Positions 5,049 through 14,723 of a stretch of 64,000 nt of DNA are shown piece by piece. The position numbers and the translations under genes are program-made. The DNA comes from a virus: the IMG/VR virus record IMGVR_UViG_3300034105_002437, positions 47,220-111,219 of that record; one strand, written 5' to 3'. Under the pieces are notes generated by a model, which was not told the origin of the DNA, searched no databases, and saw only the letters and a list, made by a program, of their open reading frames with translations. Positions within the stretch are counted from its first letter, which is position 1; each line of letters starts with the position of its first letter.

Positions 5049-5862
5049 CTGGTGTTATTAGTTTTTTGTTTTCTTCTTGATTTTTCTCATCAAGATATTT
5101 GATTGCTTGTAAAATTCTTTCGGTTCTTAATTGCTTCTCTCTTTCCAACTCTTGTTGGTATGTTCTTTGATGCAATTCTGGCCATCTTTTTTTCTTATCA
5201 AAATGTATCCAGGTAAACAAAGCACCCATTATGACAAAAATCATTATTATTCCAACAATCAATGAAATTTCCATTGAAAGGGCTTCCATTCTTTTTCTGC
5301 GTTTTGCCGCTTTGATTGCATCTTCTTTTTCTCTGACCAATCTAGCAACTTTTTGTTCCTGTATAATTTGTCCACGCATTTCTTGGAATCGTGTCCACAA
5401 ATCTTTTAGGTCTGCTGGTACGTGATAAATCATTTGTTCACGCAATTCAACTTCCATCTGTTCAAGTCTGGAACGAATCAATACACGTTGCAATGCTCTA
5501 CGGCTTAGTGATACATCACCAACGTATACCTCTTTAGATTTCTTTTCTTCTTCATAGAACAATTCTTCAATCTTGTCCATAGCATCAAAGAATGTTCCCA
5601 ATTGGTCTCCAATGACGGACATAACATCATTTGGATCCTTCTCAATATTTGCTCTTGTTTCTTTTTTCTTTTGCTCAAACTGTTGGCGTTGTTCTTTGGT
5701 AGCCGGTTTGTTTTCATGTTGCTTGTTGAATTGCTTATCCAAATCGTCAAGCACACCCTTCACATCACCGGCTGCGCTTTTGATATCTTTGTAGAGTTGG
5801 CAACCTTTCTTTATGGCTGCCACAGCCCCATTTGCAAGGGCCAGGAGGGTTAACGGATCCAT
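5035..5862 (-). CDS. Coiled-coil membrane protein, possible late/virion protein
   Basis: 275 residues. It begins MDPLTLLALANGAVAAIKKG, continues as a long charged helical region (about 40-195), has one strong transmembrane segment near 198-220, then a charged helical tail. First gene of the minus-strand operon and directly downstream of a late-type TATAAATA. No catalytic motif seen. The start has no strong ribosome-binding site. It may be structural or involved in late envelope changes. Confidence 0.65.
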   Translation of the reverse strand: MDPLTLLALANGAVAAIKKGCQLYKDIKSAAGDVKGVLDDLDKQFNKQHENKPATKEQRQQFEQKKKETRANIEKDPNDVMSVIGDQLGTFFDAMDKIEELFYEEEKKSKEVYVGDVSLSRRALQRVLIRSRLEQMEVELREQMIYHVPADLKDLWTRFQEMRGQIIQEQKVARLVREKEDAIKAAKRRKRMEALSMEISLIVGIIMIFVIMGALFTWIHFDKKKRWPELHQRTYQQELEREKQLRTERILQAIKYLDEKNQEENKKLITPDEKK

Positions 5863-5881
5863 CTTTTATACCATTTTTGTA

Positions 5882-5910
5882 TTGACTTTATGACAAAACA
5901 ATGATATACT
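5882..5910 (+). promoter_or_regulatory. Sigma70-like promoter for the polymerase operon
   Basis: TTGACT (5882-5887), 17-bp spacer, TATACT (5905-5910). It reads rightwards into the Sm-like gene and DNA polymerase, and lies against an oppositely directed late promoter. Confidence 0.75.
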
Positions 5911-5935
5911 ACGATCTCAAAACACACTATATACT

Positions 5936-5943
5936 TATTTATA
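5936..5943 (-). promoter_or_regulatory. T4-type late promoter, leftward
   Basis: Reverse complement reads TATAAATAAG, the consensus of T4 late promoters (recognised by the phage sigma-like gp55 in T4). It would drive the minus-strand operon at 5862-3816. Confidence 0.7.
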
Positions 5944-5985
5944 TGGTATTCTTTTGTTTATCCCATATCCTATAAAGGTTTTATT

Positions 5986-6297
5986 ATGACTATAATTGTA
6001 CTCAAACTCATCACCCACGAAGAAGTTTTAGGTGAAGTGAAATCCGAAACACCATCAACATTTACCTTATCTAATCCCGTAGCAATTGCTGTTGTGCGAG
6101 GCCAAGATGGCCAACCCAATGTTGGATTTGCGCCATTTCCAACGCACGCTAACCATGGCAAAAATTCAACTATTGACATTGACAAGAAGAATGTAGTATA
6201 CTACTATATTCCTGCTGAAGATTTTATTACAAACTACAATGAAATTTTTGGTTCAGGTATCATTCTCCCAGGACAAAAACAAATTATTACAGGTTAA
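5986..6297 (+). CDS. Small beta-rich (Sm-like) conserved phage protein
   Basis: 103 residues. The opening VLKLITHEEVLGEV and the following NPVAIAVVRG strands resemble the Sm-like fold of a small protein often found before DNA polymerase in T4-like phages of aquatic bacteria. Its stop overlaps the polymerase start (TTAATGG), implying coupled translation. Exact role unknown. Confidence 0.6.
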   Translation: MTIIVLKLITHEEVLGEVKSETPSTFTLSNPVAIAVVRGQDGQPNVGFAPFPTHANHGKNSTIDIDKKNVVYYYIPAEDFITNYNEIFGSGIILPGQKQIITG

Positions 6298-8852
6298 TGG
6301 CTAATTTCTACACAAATGTTCAATCTTTCGGTGGCAAGATTCTTTATCGTGGTGTCAAAGACGGTAAACGAATCAAACTAAAGATTGATTATGAACCACA
6401 ATTGTATCTTCCTGCTCGGCGTGGTAATGGTACACACAAATCTCTTGATGGTATAGACCTCGTACCAAAGCGATTTGATGGCATCCGTGAAGCAAGAGAC
6501 TATGTAAAACAATTTGAAGATGTTGCTGGTGGTACAAAAATCTATGGTAACACCAGATTTGAATATGCATTTATCGCAGAACAACATACCGAAATGGTTG
6601 ATTGGGATGCTGATAAAGTTTCTGTTGGTGTAATTGATATTGAGGTTGGTTCAGAGAATGGTTTTCCAGACCCATATCTGGCCAACGAACCAATCACCGC
6701 AATTGCCATAACCTATCTAAATGGCATGACCCATGTTTTTGGTTGTGGTGATTACAATAATTATGACGATAATGTAACATACGTAAAATGCAGAGATGAA
6801 TGGTCTCTTTGCAAAAGATTCTTGGAATTGTGGTCACACAATACACCAGATGTTATCACTGGTTGGAACACCAAGTTCTTTGATATACCATATCTTGTGA
6901 ATCGTTTTCGTAAGATTCTTGGTGAAGATGAAACTAGAAAATTATCTCCGTGGAACTTTATCACAGAACGAAAAACCAATATCAATGGCCGACAATTGAT
7001 TGCATATAGTCTTGTTGGTGTTGAATCACTCGACTATATTGAATTATACAAATGGTATGCGCCGGGTGGTAAGTCACAAGAATCGTATCGATTGGATAAT
7101 ATCGCACAGGTGGAACTTGGTGAAGGTAAAATCTCATATGATGAATTCGATAACCTTCATGCATTGTATCGCCTCAACTTCCAAAAGTTTATTGAATACA
7201 ACATCAAAGACGTTAAGTTGATTATAAAATTGGAAGACAAACTTAAGCTTTTGGAATTGGCCTTAACTCTTGCATATGATACCAAATGTAACTATGAAGA
7301 TGTATTTGCACAAACACGTATGTGGGATGCACTGACATATTCGTATCTGTTGAATCGTGGTATCATTGTACCACCCCGTGAAGTACAAGATAAAGATGCT
7401 GCGTTTGAAGGTGCGTATGTAAAAGACCCACAAGTTGGTATGCACAATTGGGTTGCATCGTTTGACTTGAATAGTTTGTATCCACATTTGATGATGCAGT
7501 ATAACATTTCACCAGAGACACTAATCGAACCACAAGACTATACACCTGAAATGCGAGAAGTTATTTCTCAAGGTGTAAGCGTTGATAAATTGTTGATTAA
7601 GTCGGTTAATCTATCAAATCTGACTGATTGCACAATTACACCAAACGGACAATTTTTTCGCACAGATAAGATTGGTTTCTTACCTGCAATGATGGAAGAG
7701 ATGTATCAAGACCGTAAAAAGTTTAAGAAGATGATGTTGATTGCTCAACAGGAGTATGAAAATGAAAAAGACGAATTCAAAAAATACGAAATTGACAAAC
7801 GTGTGGCTAGATTTAATAACCTACAACTCGCAAAGAAAGTATCCCTCAACTCTGCCTACGGCGCTTTGGGAAGCCAGTATTTTAGGTTTTATGACCTACG
7901 CATGGCTCTGGGAGTTACAACAGCAGGCCAACTATCAATCAAATGGATTGAAGCAAAAATCAACCAGTACATGAATAAGCTTTTGTCCACAGACAATGTG
8001 GACTATGTGATTGCATCAGACACAGATTCTATTTACCTACGCCTTGGTGATTTGGTTAACAAGGTCTATGGTGTTGATGGTGTTGTTAAAATGCCTGCAC
8101 AAAAGATTATTGAATTTATGGATCGTGTTTGTGAAGACAAATTACAACCACACATTGATAGATCATACCAAGAGTTGGCAGATTATGTTCATGCATTTGC
8201 ACAAAAGATGCAGATGAAACGTGAAGGTCTTTCTGATAAGGGTGTGTGGACTGCCAAGAAGCGTTATATTCTAAATGTGTATAACAATGAAGGTGTGCAG
8301 TATGCTGAACCACACATGAAGGTGATGGGTTTGGAAATGATTAAATCATCCACACCATCTGCCATCCGTGAGAAGATGAAATTATCTATTAAGTTGATGA
8401 TGACTGGTACAGAACAAGAGGTGCAAGACTTTATTGCCAAGTTTAGGCAGGAGTTTAAAACACTGCCTGCGGAAGAAATATCTTTCCCTAGAGGATTGAA
8501 TGGGCTAAATACTTATTCCGATCCAGTAATGTTGTTCAAAAAAGGCACACCAATCCATGTTCGTGGTGCGATTGTGTACAATCATTATCTGAAACAAAAA
8601 GATTTGACTAAGAAGTACCCATTGATTCAAGAAGGTGAAAAACTTAAATTTACCTATCTGAAAATGCCAAATCATTTCAAAAATGATGTGATTTCTTTCC
8701 CATCAAGAATACCAAAAGAGTTTGAGCTTGACAACTACATCGACTATGATGTACAATTCGACAAGGCCTTTCTGGAACCAATCAGTGTAATTCTACGTTG
8801 CATGAATTGGTCGGCTGAAAAAACAAATTCATTAGAGGACTTTTTTACATGA
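6297..8852 (+). CDS. DNA polymerase, family B (T4 gp43-like)
   Basis: 851 residues. Proofreading exonuclease motifs: Exo I DIE (114-116), Exo II with Asn191/Asp196 (GWNTKFFD) and Exo III YNIKDV (301-306). Polymerase motifs: A DLNSLYP (390-396), B KKVSLNSAYG (from 513) and C DTDS (575-578). It replicates the phage genome together with the helicase, primase and UvsX encoded nearby. Slightly shorter than T4 gp43 (898). The complete set of catalytic residues suggests an active enzyme. Confidence 0.97.
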   Translation: MANFYTNVQSFGGKILYRGVKDGKRIKLKIDYEPQLYLPARRGNGTHKSLDGIDLVPKRFDGIREARDYVKQFEDVAGGTKIYGNTRFEYAFIAEQHTEMVDWDADKVSVGVIDIEVGSENGFPDPYLANEPITAIAITYLNGMTHVFGCGDYNNYDDNVTYVKCRDEWSLCKRFLELWSHNTPDVITGWNTKFFDIPYLVNRFRKILGEDETRKLSPWNFITERKTNINGRQLIAYSLVGVESLDYIELYKWYAPGGKSQESYRLDNIAQVELGEGKISYDEFDNLHALYRLNFQKFIEYNIKDVKLIIKLEDKLKLLELALTLAYDTKCNYEDVFAQTRMWDALTYSYLLNRGIIVPPREVQDKDAAFEGAYVKDPQVGMHNWVASFDLNSLYPHLMMQYNISPETLIEPQDYTPEMREVISQGVSVDKLLIKSVNLSNLTDCTITPNGQFFRTDKIGFLPAMMEEMYQDRKKFKKMMLIAQQEYENEKDEFKKYEIDKRVARFNNLQLAKKVSLNSAYGALGSQYFRFYDLRMALGVTTAGQLSIKWIEAKINQYMNKLLSTDNVDYVIASDTDSIYLRLGDLVNKVYGVDGVVKMPAQKIIEFMDRVCEDKLQPHIDRSYQELADYVHAFAQKMQMKREGLSDKGVWTAKKRYILNVYNNEGVQYAEPHMKVMGLEMIKSSTPSAIREKMKLSIKLMMTGTEQEVQDFIAKFRQEFKTLPAEEISFPRGLNGLNTYSDPVMLFKKGTPIHVRGAIVYNHYLKQKDLTKKYPLIQEGEKLKFTYLKMPNHFKNDVISFPSRIPKEFELDNYIDYDVQFDKAFLEPISVILRCMNWSAEKTNSLEDFFT

Positions 8853-9844
8853 TTTTCCTAACATTCCTGACAGCAATGGCGCTGTCGGGAGTTGCTGCTT
8901 ATTATTCTGTCATTGGATTGGCAGCAATATTTCCAGGTTCGTTTTGGCCTGTTGTTCTTATGGGTTCTGTACTTGAAGGTGCAAAACTGGTAACTGTTTC
9001 TTGGTTGTATCGTAATTGGAAAGAAATTCCAATACTGATGAAATCATATCTGGTTATAGCCTGTTTCATTTTGATGCTTATTACATCAATGGGCATTTTT
9101 GGTTATTTGTCAAAGGCACACCTGGAACATTCTTCTGATGCTGCACCATTGGTAAATAAAATTGCACTCATTGATGAAAAGATAAAAGTATCTAAGGAGA
9201 ATGTTGATGTTAATCGCAAGGCACTCAAACAGATGGATGAGGCTGTGGACCAAGTTATGGGTCGCTCAAGTGATGAAAAGGGTGCCGAGAAAGCAGTGGT
9301 TATCCGTAGAGGGCAACAAAAGGAACGTGGAAGAATCTTTGCTGAAATCGAAGCCGAACAGAAAAAAATTGGCAGTCTTAATGAGGAACGGATGCCTATG
9401 GCCACAGAAGCTCAGAAGACCGCTGCGGACTTAGGACCAATTAAATATGTTGCAGAATTAATTTATGGTTCTGGTGATGCCGATGTGGTAGACAAAGCAG
9501 TCCGCCTGGTAATCATGTTAATCATGGTTGTATTTGACCCGTTAGCTGTGTTATTATTGATTGCAGCAAACATGTCGATGCAAGATAGGCGTGTAAAGGA
9601 AATTGTACAAAAGCCGAATGAAGAATTGCCACCTGCGCCACCAATCAAAGAAGAATTGATAGAAGAACCTGAATCCAAAAAGGAAGAAACTGTAGAGATT
9701 AGAAAAGACAACATGATTATAATTGATGAAGCCACTGGTGAATCAATACCACCAATTACTTCATCTGAACAACAATTACCTAAAAAGTTAGAACCTAAGT
9801 ATGATTATGATGAACCATATTCGTTTCGTGAAAAAGGAAAATAA
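8849..9844 (+). CDS. Multi-pass membrane protein with a coiled-coil middle
   Basis: 331 residues. Hydrophobic segments near 1-25, 30-50 and 63-87, then a long charged helical stretch (105-180), then another membrane segment near 217-240 (LIMVVFDPLAVLLLIAAN), and an acidic Pro-rich tail. It overlaps the polymerase stop by four bases. It may tie replication or DNA entry to the membrane, but that rests only on its operon position. Family not recognised. Confidence 0.65.
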   Translation: MIFLTFLTAMALSGVAAYYSVIGLAAIFPGSFWPVVLMGSVLEGAKLVTVSWLYRNWKEIPILMKSYLVIACFILMLITSMGIFGYLSKAHLEHSSDAAPLVNKIALIDEKIKVSKENVDVNRKALKQMDEAVDQVMGRSSDEKGAEKAVVIRRGQQKERGRIFAEIEAEQKKIGSLNEERMPMATEAQKTAADLGPIKYVAELIYGSGDADVVDKAVRLVIMLIMVVFDPLAVLLLIAANMSMQDRRVKEIVQKPNEELPPAPPIKEELIEEPESKKEETVEIRKDNMIIIDEATGESIPPITSSEQQLPKKLEPKYDYDEPYSFREKGK

Positions 9845-10912
9845 ATGAGCATTCTCGACAAAATTAAAAAGAACAGCAGTATCAAAGATTCTGCCATCTT
9901 ATCAAAATCAAAATTCTTTAATGATAAAGATATGATTCCAACCGCAGTGCCAATCATTAACGTGGCACTTTCTGGTAAGTTAGACGGTGGTCTAACACCA
10001 GGTCTTACAATGTGGGCCGGTCCATCTAAACACTTTAAGACAGCATTCAGTTTATTGATGGCCAAATCTTACTTGGACAAATATCCAGATGCAGCACTCC
10101 TATTCTATGATTCGGAGTTTGGTACTCCACAGTCTTATTTTGACAGTTTTGGTATTGACACAGAGCGGGTGCTCCATACTCCTCTTACAGATATTGAACA
10201 ACTCAAGTTCGACATAATGGCTCAATTGACACAACTTGAGCGTGGTGATAAATTGATTATCGTCATTGATTCAATTGGCAACTTAGCATCAAAGAAAGAA
10301 GTTGAAGATGCTTTGGCTGAAAAATCAGTTGCTGATATGTCTAGAGCAAAACAAGTCAAGTCTTTGTTCCGTATGGTAACACCACACTTGTCTTTAAAAG
10401 ATATTCCAATGGTTGTTGTTAATCACACATACATGGAAATTGGAATGTTCCCGAAAGCAATCGTTGGTGGTGGTACTGGTTCATACTACTCTGCTGATAA
10501 TATTTTCATCATCGGTCGCCAACAAGAAAAAGACGGTACAGAAGTTACCGGTTACAATTTTATTATTAACGTAGAGAAAAGTAGATATGTCAAAGAAAAA
10601 TCTAAGATACCTGTTAGCGTATCTTTTGACGGTGGTATTAGCACTTGGTCTGGTTTGCTCGACCTTGCTTTGGAATCCAAGCATGTGGTCAAACCAAAGA
10701 ATGGTTGGTACCAACGTGTTGATTCTGACGGTGTGATTGAAGAAAAGAATTACCGTGAAAAAGAAACTGACACTAAAGATTTCTGGATGCCTATTCTTAA
10801 ACAGAAATCTTTCCGTGATTTTGTTGAGAACAAATATCGTGTAGCAGCCGGTGAAATTATGACAAGCAACATTGACGAAACATTCGATGTTGAAACTATG
10901 AATGGTGCATGA
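9845..10912 (+). CDS. uvsX: UvsX-like RecA-family recombinase
   Basis: 355 residues. Walker A GPSKHFKT (59-66), as in T4 UvsX rather than the host RecA GPESSGKT. Walker B at about 137-142 (KLIIVID), then a VVVNHTY segment and a VGGGTGSYYSAD loop. It would coat single-stranded DNA and catalyse strand exchange, starting recombination-dependent replication. Its stop overlaps the next gene's start, placing it in the core replication operon. Confidence 0.93.
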   Translation: MSILDKIKKNSSIKDSAILSKSKFFNDKDMIPTAVPIINVALSGKLDGGLTPGLTMWAGPSKHFKTAFSLLMAKSYLDKYPDAALLFYDSEFGTPQSYFDSFGIDTERVLHTPLTDIEQLKFDIMAQLTQLERGDKLIIVIDSIGNLASKKEVEDALAEKSVADMSRAKQVKSLFRMVTPHLSLKDIPMVVVNHTYMEIGMFPKAIVGGGTGSYYSADNIFIIGRQQEKDGTEVTGYNFIINVEKSRYVKEKSKIPVSVSFDGGISTWSGLLDLALESKHVVKPKNGWYQRVDSDGVIEEKNYREKETDTKDFWMPILKQKSFRDFVENKYRVAAGEIMTSNIDETFDVETMNGA

Positions 10913-11232
10913 TGATAGAAGGTATTGATTATTGCTTCATCTATCCAAAAGATGACAAGTCTTCCGTTCATATTAAATTTTTGGATGGACCATACAAAGA
11001 TACCATCTTCAAGTATGGTAAGGTAAAGTTCAAAGAAGAAAATGAACAAGTCTATTTACTTTTTGCTTACGATGTGTTAGAATCGACAGTCAAGAAGCCA
11101 GCCAAACTGGAAAAAGATGGCGACTTTAAAAATTATATTGGTGACTTATTGGTAGAAATAATGTCATCTAACATGGAACAGGAAGTGGTTGATGAAACTG
11201 GAACAGACGATCTTAAAGAATCTAATTTATAA
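10909..11232 (+). CDS. Conserved hypothetical protein of the replication operon
   Basis: 107 residues (106 if the second ATG is used), beta-rich in the first 60 residues with an acidic tail. It overlaps UvsX by four bases and its 3' end overlaps the helicase start by 41 bases. In T4-like phages small recombination or helicase-loading factors sit in such positions, but no UvsY or gp59 signature is visible. Confidence 0.65.
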   Translation: MMIEGIDYCFIYPKDDKSSVHIKFLDGPYKDTIFKYGKVKFKEENEQVYLLFAYDVLESTVKKPAKLEKDGDFKNYIGDLLVEIMSSNMEQEVVDETGTDDLKESNL

Positions 11233-12586
11233 TGAAGAATATCTACGCAAGGTTTTGCCATTCTTAAAATCGGAATATTTTACAGACAGAACAGATAAGA
11301 CATTATACCATGAAATTGCATCGTTCACAGAAACTTACAATTCTCCACCAACGATTGAAGCGCTTGTATTGGCCGTCAAAGAGAGGCGTAACCTCACAGA
11401 TGATGAAGTGGAGAAGTGTGAAACTTATCTCCAAGAAATTGCAAAAACTAAGGATGAAGAATCCAAGGTTCAATGGCTTACTGACAAAACCGAACAATTC
11501 TGTCAAGAGAAAGCGATATACAATGCAGTACTGGGGGCTATTTCCATACTTGACGGGAAAGACAAGACCCAAGACAAAGGTGCGATTCCCAAGGTATTAT
11601 CGGACGCTCTGGCTGTAAGTTTCGATAATTCAGTTGGCCATGACTATCTAGAAAACTCGGAAGAACGATATGAATTCTACCATCGTAAAGAAGAACGAAT
11701 CCCCTTTGATTTGGATTTCTTTAACAAGATCACAAAAGGTGGTCTACCTACTAAAACGCTTAATATCGCTCTTGCCGGAACTGGCGTGGGAAAAAGTTTG
11801 TTCATGTGCCATGTGGCTGCGGGCTGTATGGTACAAGGCAAGAATGCACTTTACATCACCATGGAAATGGCTGAAGAAAAGATCGCAGAAAGAATAGATG
11901 CGAATCTATTGAATGTTACAGTTGATGACCTTGTAAATTTACCTAAAGAGATGTATGATAAGAAGATTGCTAAGCTCCGTGAAAAGACTATTGGAAAACT
12001 CATCATTAAAGAGTACCCTACAGCATCTGCGAGCACCACTCATTTTCGCACCTTACTCAATGAGCTTAACCTTAAAAAGTCTTTTGTTCCTGATATTATC
12101 TTTATTGATTATCTTAACATTTGTTGTAGTGCTAGAGTTAAAGCTGGTGCTAACGTCAACAGTTACACCTATGTTAAGGCTATTGCCGAAGAATTGCGTG
12201 GACTTGCAGTTGAATACGGAGTACCAATTGTATCTGCAACACAAACAACAAGAAGTGGTTTTACTTCATCCGACCCAGGACTTGAGGACACAAGTGAGAG
12301 TTTTGGTCTGCCAGCAACCGCAGACTTGATGTTTGCTTTGATTTCTTCCGAAGAATTGGAAGAACTTGGTCAGATTATGGTCAAACAGTTGAAGAATCGT
12401 TACTCGGATCCAACAATGTATAAACGATTCACCTTGGGTATTGACAGAGCAAAGATGCGCCTGTATGATGTGGATCAATCTGGTCAAAATGGCATCACTG
12501 ATTCCGGTCAACCAGATAAACCACTCAACACATTTGGCAATAGAGAAAAACCACAAAAGAAATCATTTGATGGATTTAAAGTATGA
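11192..12586 (+). CDS. DnaB-type replicative helicase (T4 gp41-like)
   Basis: 464 residues. An N-terminal helical domain is followed by a RecA-like core: Walker A AGTGVGKS (195-202), Walker B region DIIFIDYLN (301-309) and a C-terminal arginine-finger region. It unwinds the lagging strand template as a hexamer and partners the primase at 31746. ATG 11192 after AGGAAGTGG is preferred; a TTG one codon earlier is possible. It overlaps the previous gene by 41 bases. Confidence 0.93.
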   Translation: MKLEQTILKNLIYNEEYLRKVLPFLKSEYFTDRTDKTLYHEIASFTETYNSPPTIEALVLAVKERRNLTDDEVEKCETYLQEIAKTKDEESKVQWLTDKTEQFCQEKAIYNAVLGAISILDGKDKTQDKGAIPKVLSDALAVSFDNSVGHDYLENSEERYEFYHRKEERIPFDLDFFNKITKGGLPTKTLNIALAGTGVGKSLFMCHVAAGCMVQGKNALYITMEMAEEKIAERIDANLLNVTVDDLVNLPKEMYDKKIAKLREKTIGKLIIKEYPTASASTTHFRTLLNELNLKKSFVPDIIFIDYLNICCSARVKAGANVNSYTYVKAIAEELRGLAVEYGVPIVSATQTTRSGFTSSDPGLEDTSESFGLPATADLMFALISSEELEELGQIMVKQLKNRYSDPTMYKRFTLGIDRAKMRLYDVDQSGQNGITDSGQPDKPLNTFGNREKPQKKSFDGFKV

Positions 12587-13689
12587 ATTTAACCAAAGAT
12601 GATGCATTACATTGTGCCAAAGTATTTCAAGATTACTTTGGTAACTTTCATCGTGTCGATGATTATATGCGTGACCAGAAATTGGCATCTTTGTCTGGTC
12701 TATCTTCCAATCCTTTGTTTCCATTAGAAGATGATTTATTCTCAGACTTCACAATGCATCCAAATGATATGGATTTTGAAGTACTAGAAATACCACAAGA
12801 GACTTGGGAAACATTACTCAATATTACCAGTTCACATATCAACATTTCACCAGTTGGCCGTCAGATAAGATTGGCCGTCAAAGAGAAGAACACAGGAAAG
12901 TTCGTTGGATTCATTCGATTAGGTTCACCTGTAATCAACATGAAACCACGCAATGAAATGCTTGGACAAGTGTTTACACAGAAACCGGAATGGTCCAAAC
13001 GATTCAATGGGTCTGCAATGATGGGTTTTGTGATTGTACCAGCGCAACCTTTCGGTTTCAATTACCTTGGCGGAAAGTTACTTGCAGGTATATGTACATC
13101 ACATGAAGTCCGTGAGATTGCAAACAAAAAGTATGGTATGAATCTGTGTTTGTTTGAGACTACCAGTTTGTATGGAAGTTCTAAGACCGTATCACAATAT
13201 GATGGTATGAAACCATATATTCGTTATAAAGGTTTGACTGACAGTGATTTCATTCCCATGATGCATGGTAAACCTTATGAAGATTTACGCAACTTTGTGG
13301 AAGATAAGGTTGGTGATATTGTTGATGAAGATGTTTCAAGTAAGAAGTTAAAGACTACCATGAGGATTATAGCTTTAACTAAAGCTGCACTTAAAGGCCA
13401 ACCTGAAGGGGCATCATTCATGGAAACGATTGTCAATGCAAAAAAGTTGACAGAGCAAAAAAGATATTACATCAGTGATTATGGTTACAAAAACATGGTA
13501 GACTACGTTAACTGTAAGACCGATATGCTTATTCCTGGTGAAAACTATGAGAAACACAATCTGGTAAACTTGATTGCATGGTGGAAGAACAAGGCATCAA
13601 ACCGATTCGACACACTAAAGACTGAAAATAGATTGAGAACCGAATTAGAGGTTTGGACTTCTGGAAAGCCTATTGATATTATCAGATAA
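12583..13689 (+). CDS. DUF4338/DruA-like protein
   Basis: 368 residues. The middle region reads GFIRLGSPV, then GFVIVPAQPFGFNYLGGK, then LAGICTSHEVRE, LCLFETTSLYGSSK and MKPYIRYKGLTDSDF. This order of strands matches what I remember of DUF4338 (DruA), found in the bacterial Druantia defence system and in phages. It overlaps the helicase gene by four bases, suggesting a replication or recombination role. Domain call from pattern memory, so moderate confidence; the molecular activity is uncertain. Confidence 0.55.
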   Translation: MNLTKDDALHCAKVFQDYFGNFHRVDDYMRDQKLASLSGLSSNPLFPLEDDLFSDFTMHPNDMDFEVLEIPQETWETLLNITSSHINISPVGRQIRLAVKEKNTGKFVGFIRLGSPVINMKPRNEMLGQVFTQKPEWSKRFNGSAMMGFVIVPAQPFGFNYLGGKLLAGICTSHEVREIANKKYGMNLCLFETTSLYGSSKTVSQYDGMKPYIRYKGLTDSDFIPMMHGKPYEDLRNFVEDKVGDIVDEDVSSKKLKTTMRIIALTKAALKGQPEGASFMETIVNAKKLTEQKRYYISDYGYKNMVDYVNCKTDMLIPGENYEKHNLVNLIAWWKNKASNRFDTLKTENRLRTELEVWTSGKPIDIIR

Positions 13690-13692
13690 ATA
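13685..13692 (+). promoter_or_regulatory. Late-type promoter core
   Basis: GATAAATA followed by CTTTTATTTGG, 19 bases before the next start. It resembles the T4 late consensus TATAAATA, and lies in the last codons and stop of the DruA-like gene. Confidence 0.5.
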
Positions 13693-13710
13693 CTTTTATT
13701 TGGGGTGAAA

Positions 13711-14418
13711 ATGGATACCAACAATAAAGGTTTTTTATATGAAAATACAATTAATAAAAATTTAAAAGCTGCAGGTGTGCAGAAAAAGTCTTTTGCTGGT
13801 GCAGGTGCAGATTCGAATGCTCCGGATGCAGAAATAACTTTTAAAGGTAAAGATTACAAAGTTGAAGTTAAGTTGGATTTAAATGTTGATTTCGGACAAG
13901 GTTCACTTGATTATGATTTAGATAAAGAAAAATGGAAACTCGGCGGCGCAAAGACTGCATCAGCAGAACAAATGAGAGAGTTTTTAACACAAATTGGTGT
14001 TCTTGATATGGTGAATAAAGAATGGGGACCAAAAGGTCCCCCAAGACGTTATACCGTACCAACAAGTAAATATAAAAAAGAAGATGTTGATTTTGACTAT
14101 AAAAATTTCAAAGATTTTTTTGTTGATATACCAAAAACTTCAGTAGCAAATTATTATAATAGTAAAAAAACATATTATATACAAATTGGTGGTTATGGTT
14201 TATACCATATGGGTAAAGACATTGCTAAATTAGGCACAGAAGAATTTAAATTAAATTTGCGTTTGAGAGTTAGATTGAAACGTGGTGGAAGTAATCCAAT
14301 TTACAACTATCGATTCACCACAGCAATTCAGGCGGTAAAGAATTCCTTGAAAAAATCAGATTCTGACCTTGATGATAAAGATTATTTAAAGGCTTTGGCT
14401 GCTAGAGGTAAAAAATAA
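13711..14418 (+). CDS. PD-(D/E)XK nuclease-like protein
   Basis: 235 residues from ATG 13711 (preceded by TGGGGTG; a GTG at 13705 is possible). Near the N-terminus PDAEITFKGKDYKVEVK has the spacing of a PD-(D/E)XK site: Asp in PD, then Glu-x-Lys. The rest is Lys- and Tyr-rich. The upstream late-type promoter suggests expression with virion genes, so it may act during packaging or DNA entry. Activity is inferred from one motif. Confidence 0.5.
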   Translation: MDTNNKGFLYENTINKNLKAAGVQKKSFAGAGADSNAPDAEITFKGKDYKVEVKLDLNVDFGQGSLDYDLDKEKWKLGGAKTASAEQMREFLTQIGVLDMVNKEWGPKGPPRRYTVPTSKYKKEDVDFDYKNFKDFFVDIPKTSVANYYNSKKTYYIQIGGYGLYHMGKDIAKLGTEEFKLNLRLRVRLKRGGSNPIYNYRFTTAIQAVKNSLKKSDSDLDDKDYLKALAARGKK

Positions 14419-14720
14419 TGCCACTAACCGATTTTGATAAAATTTTAAAGAGTTACGAAGATTCAGAAGATGATTTTGGATTCTCTGCCGTATCTGAGCA
14501 AGAATATAACTCAGCCATCAAAGAGAGTGTTAAGACTGTTGAGACAGTTAAAAATACTTTATCTGAAACTGAACAACGAATGGTTGAACTTGAGAAGATG
14601 ATTATTCCTTTCCTAAAGAAACTACATAGTACAGGTGATAAAGAATACATCTATTGGCCAAACCGTAAACCTGCAATTGAAAAACAAATAGAGAAAATAT
14701 TAAAACTGACTAGAGGATGA
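14418..14720 (+). CDS. Small helical protein, conserved hypothetical
   Basis: 100 residues with an acidic start (MPLTDFDKILKSYEDSED), a long helix about 30-65 and YIYWPNRK near the C-terminus, a motif I associate with a small T4-like phage protein. It overlaps the nuclease-like gene by one base, so they probably form a pair. Function unknown. Confidence 0.6.
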   Translation: MPLTDFDKILKSYEDSEDDFGFSAVSEQEYNSAIKESVKTVETVKNTLSETEQRMVELEKMIIPFLKKLHSTGDKEYIYWPNRKPAIEKQIEKILKLTRG

Positions 14721-14723
14721 TTT

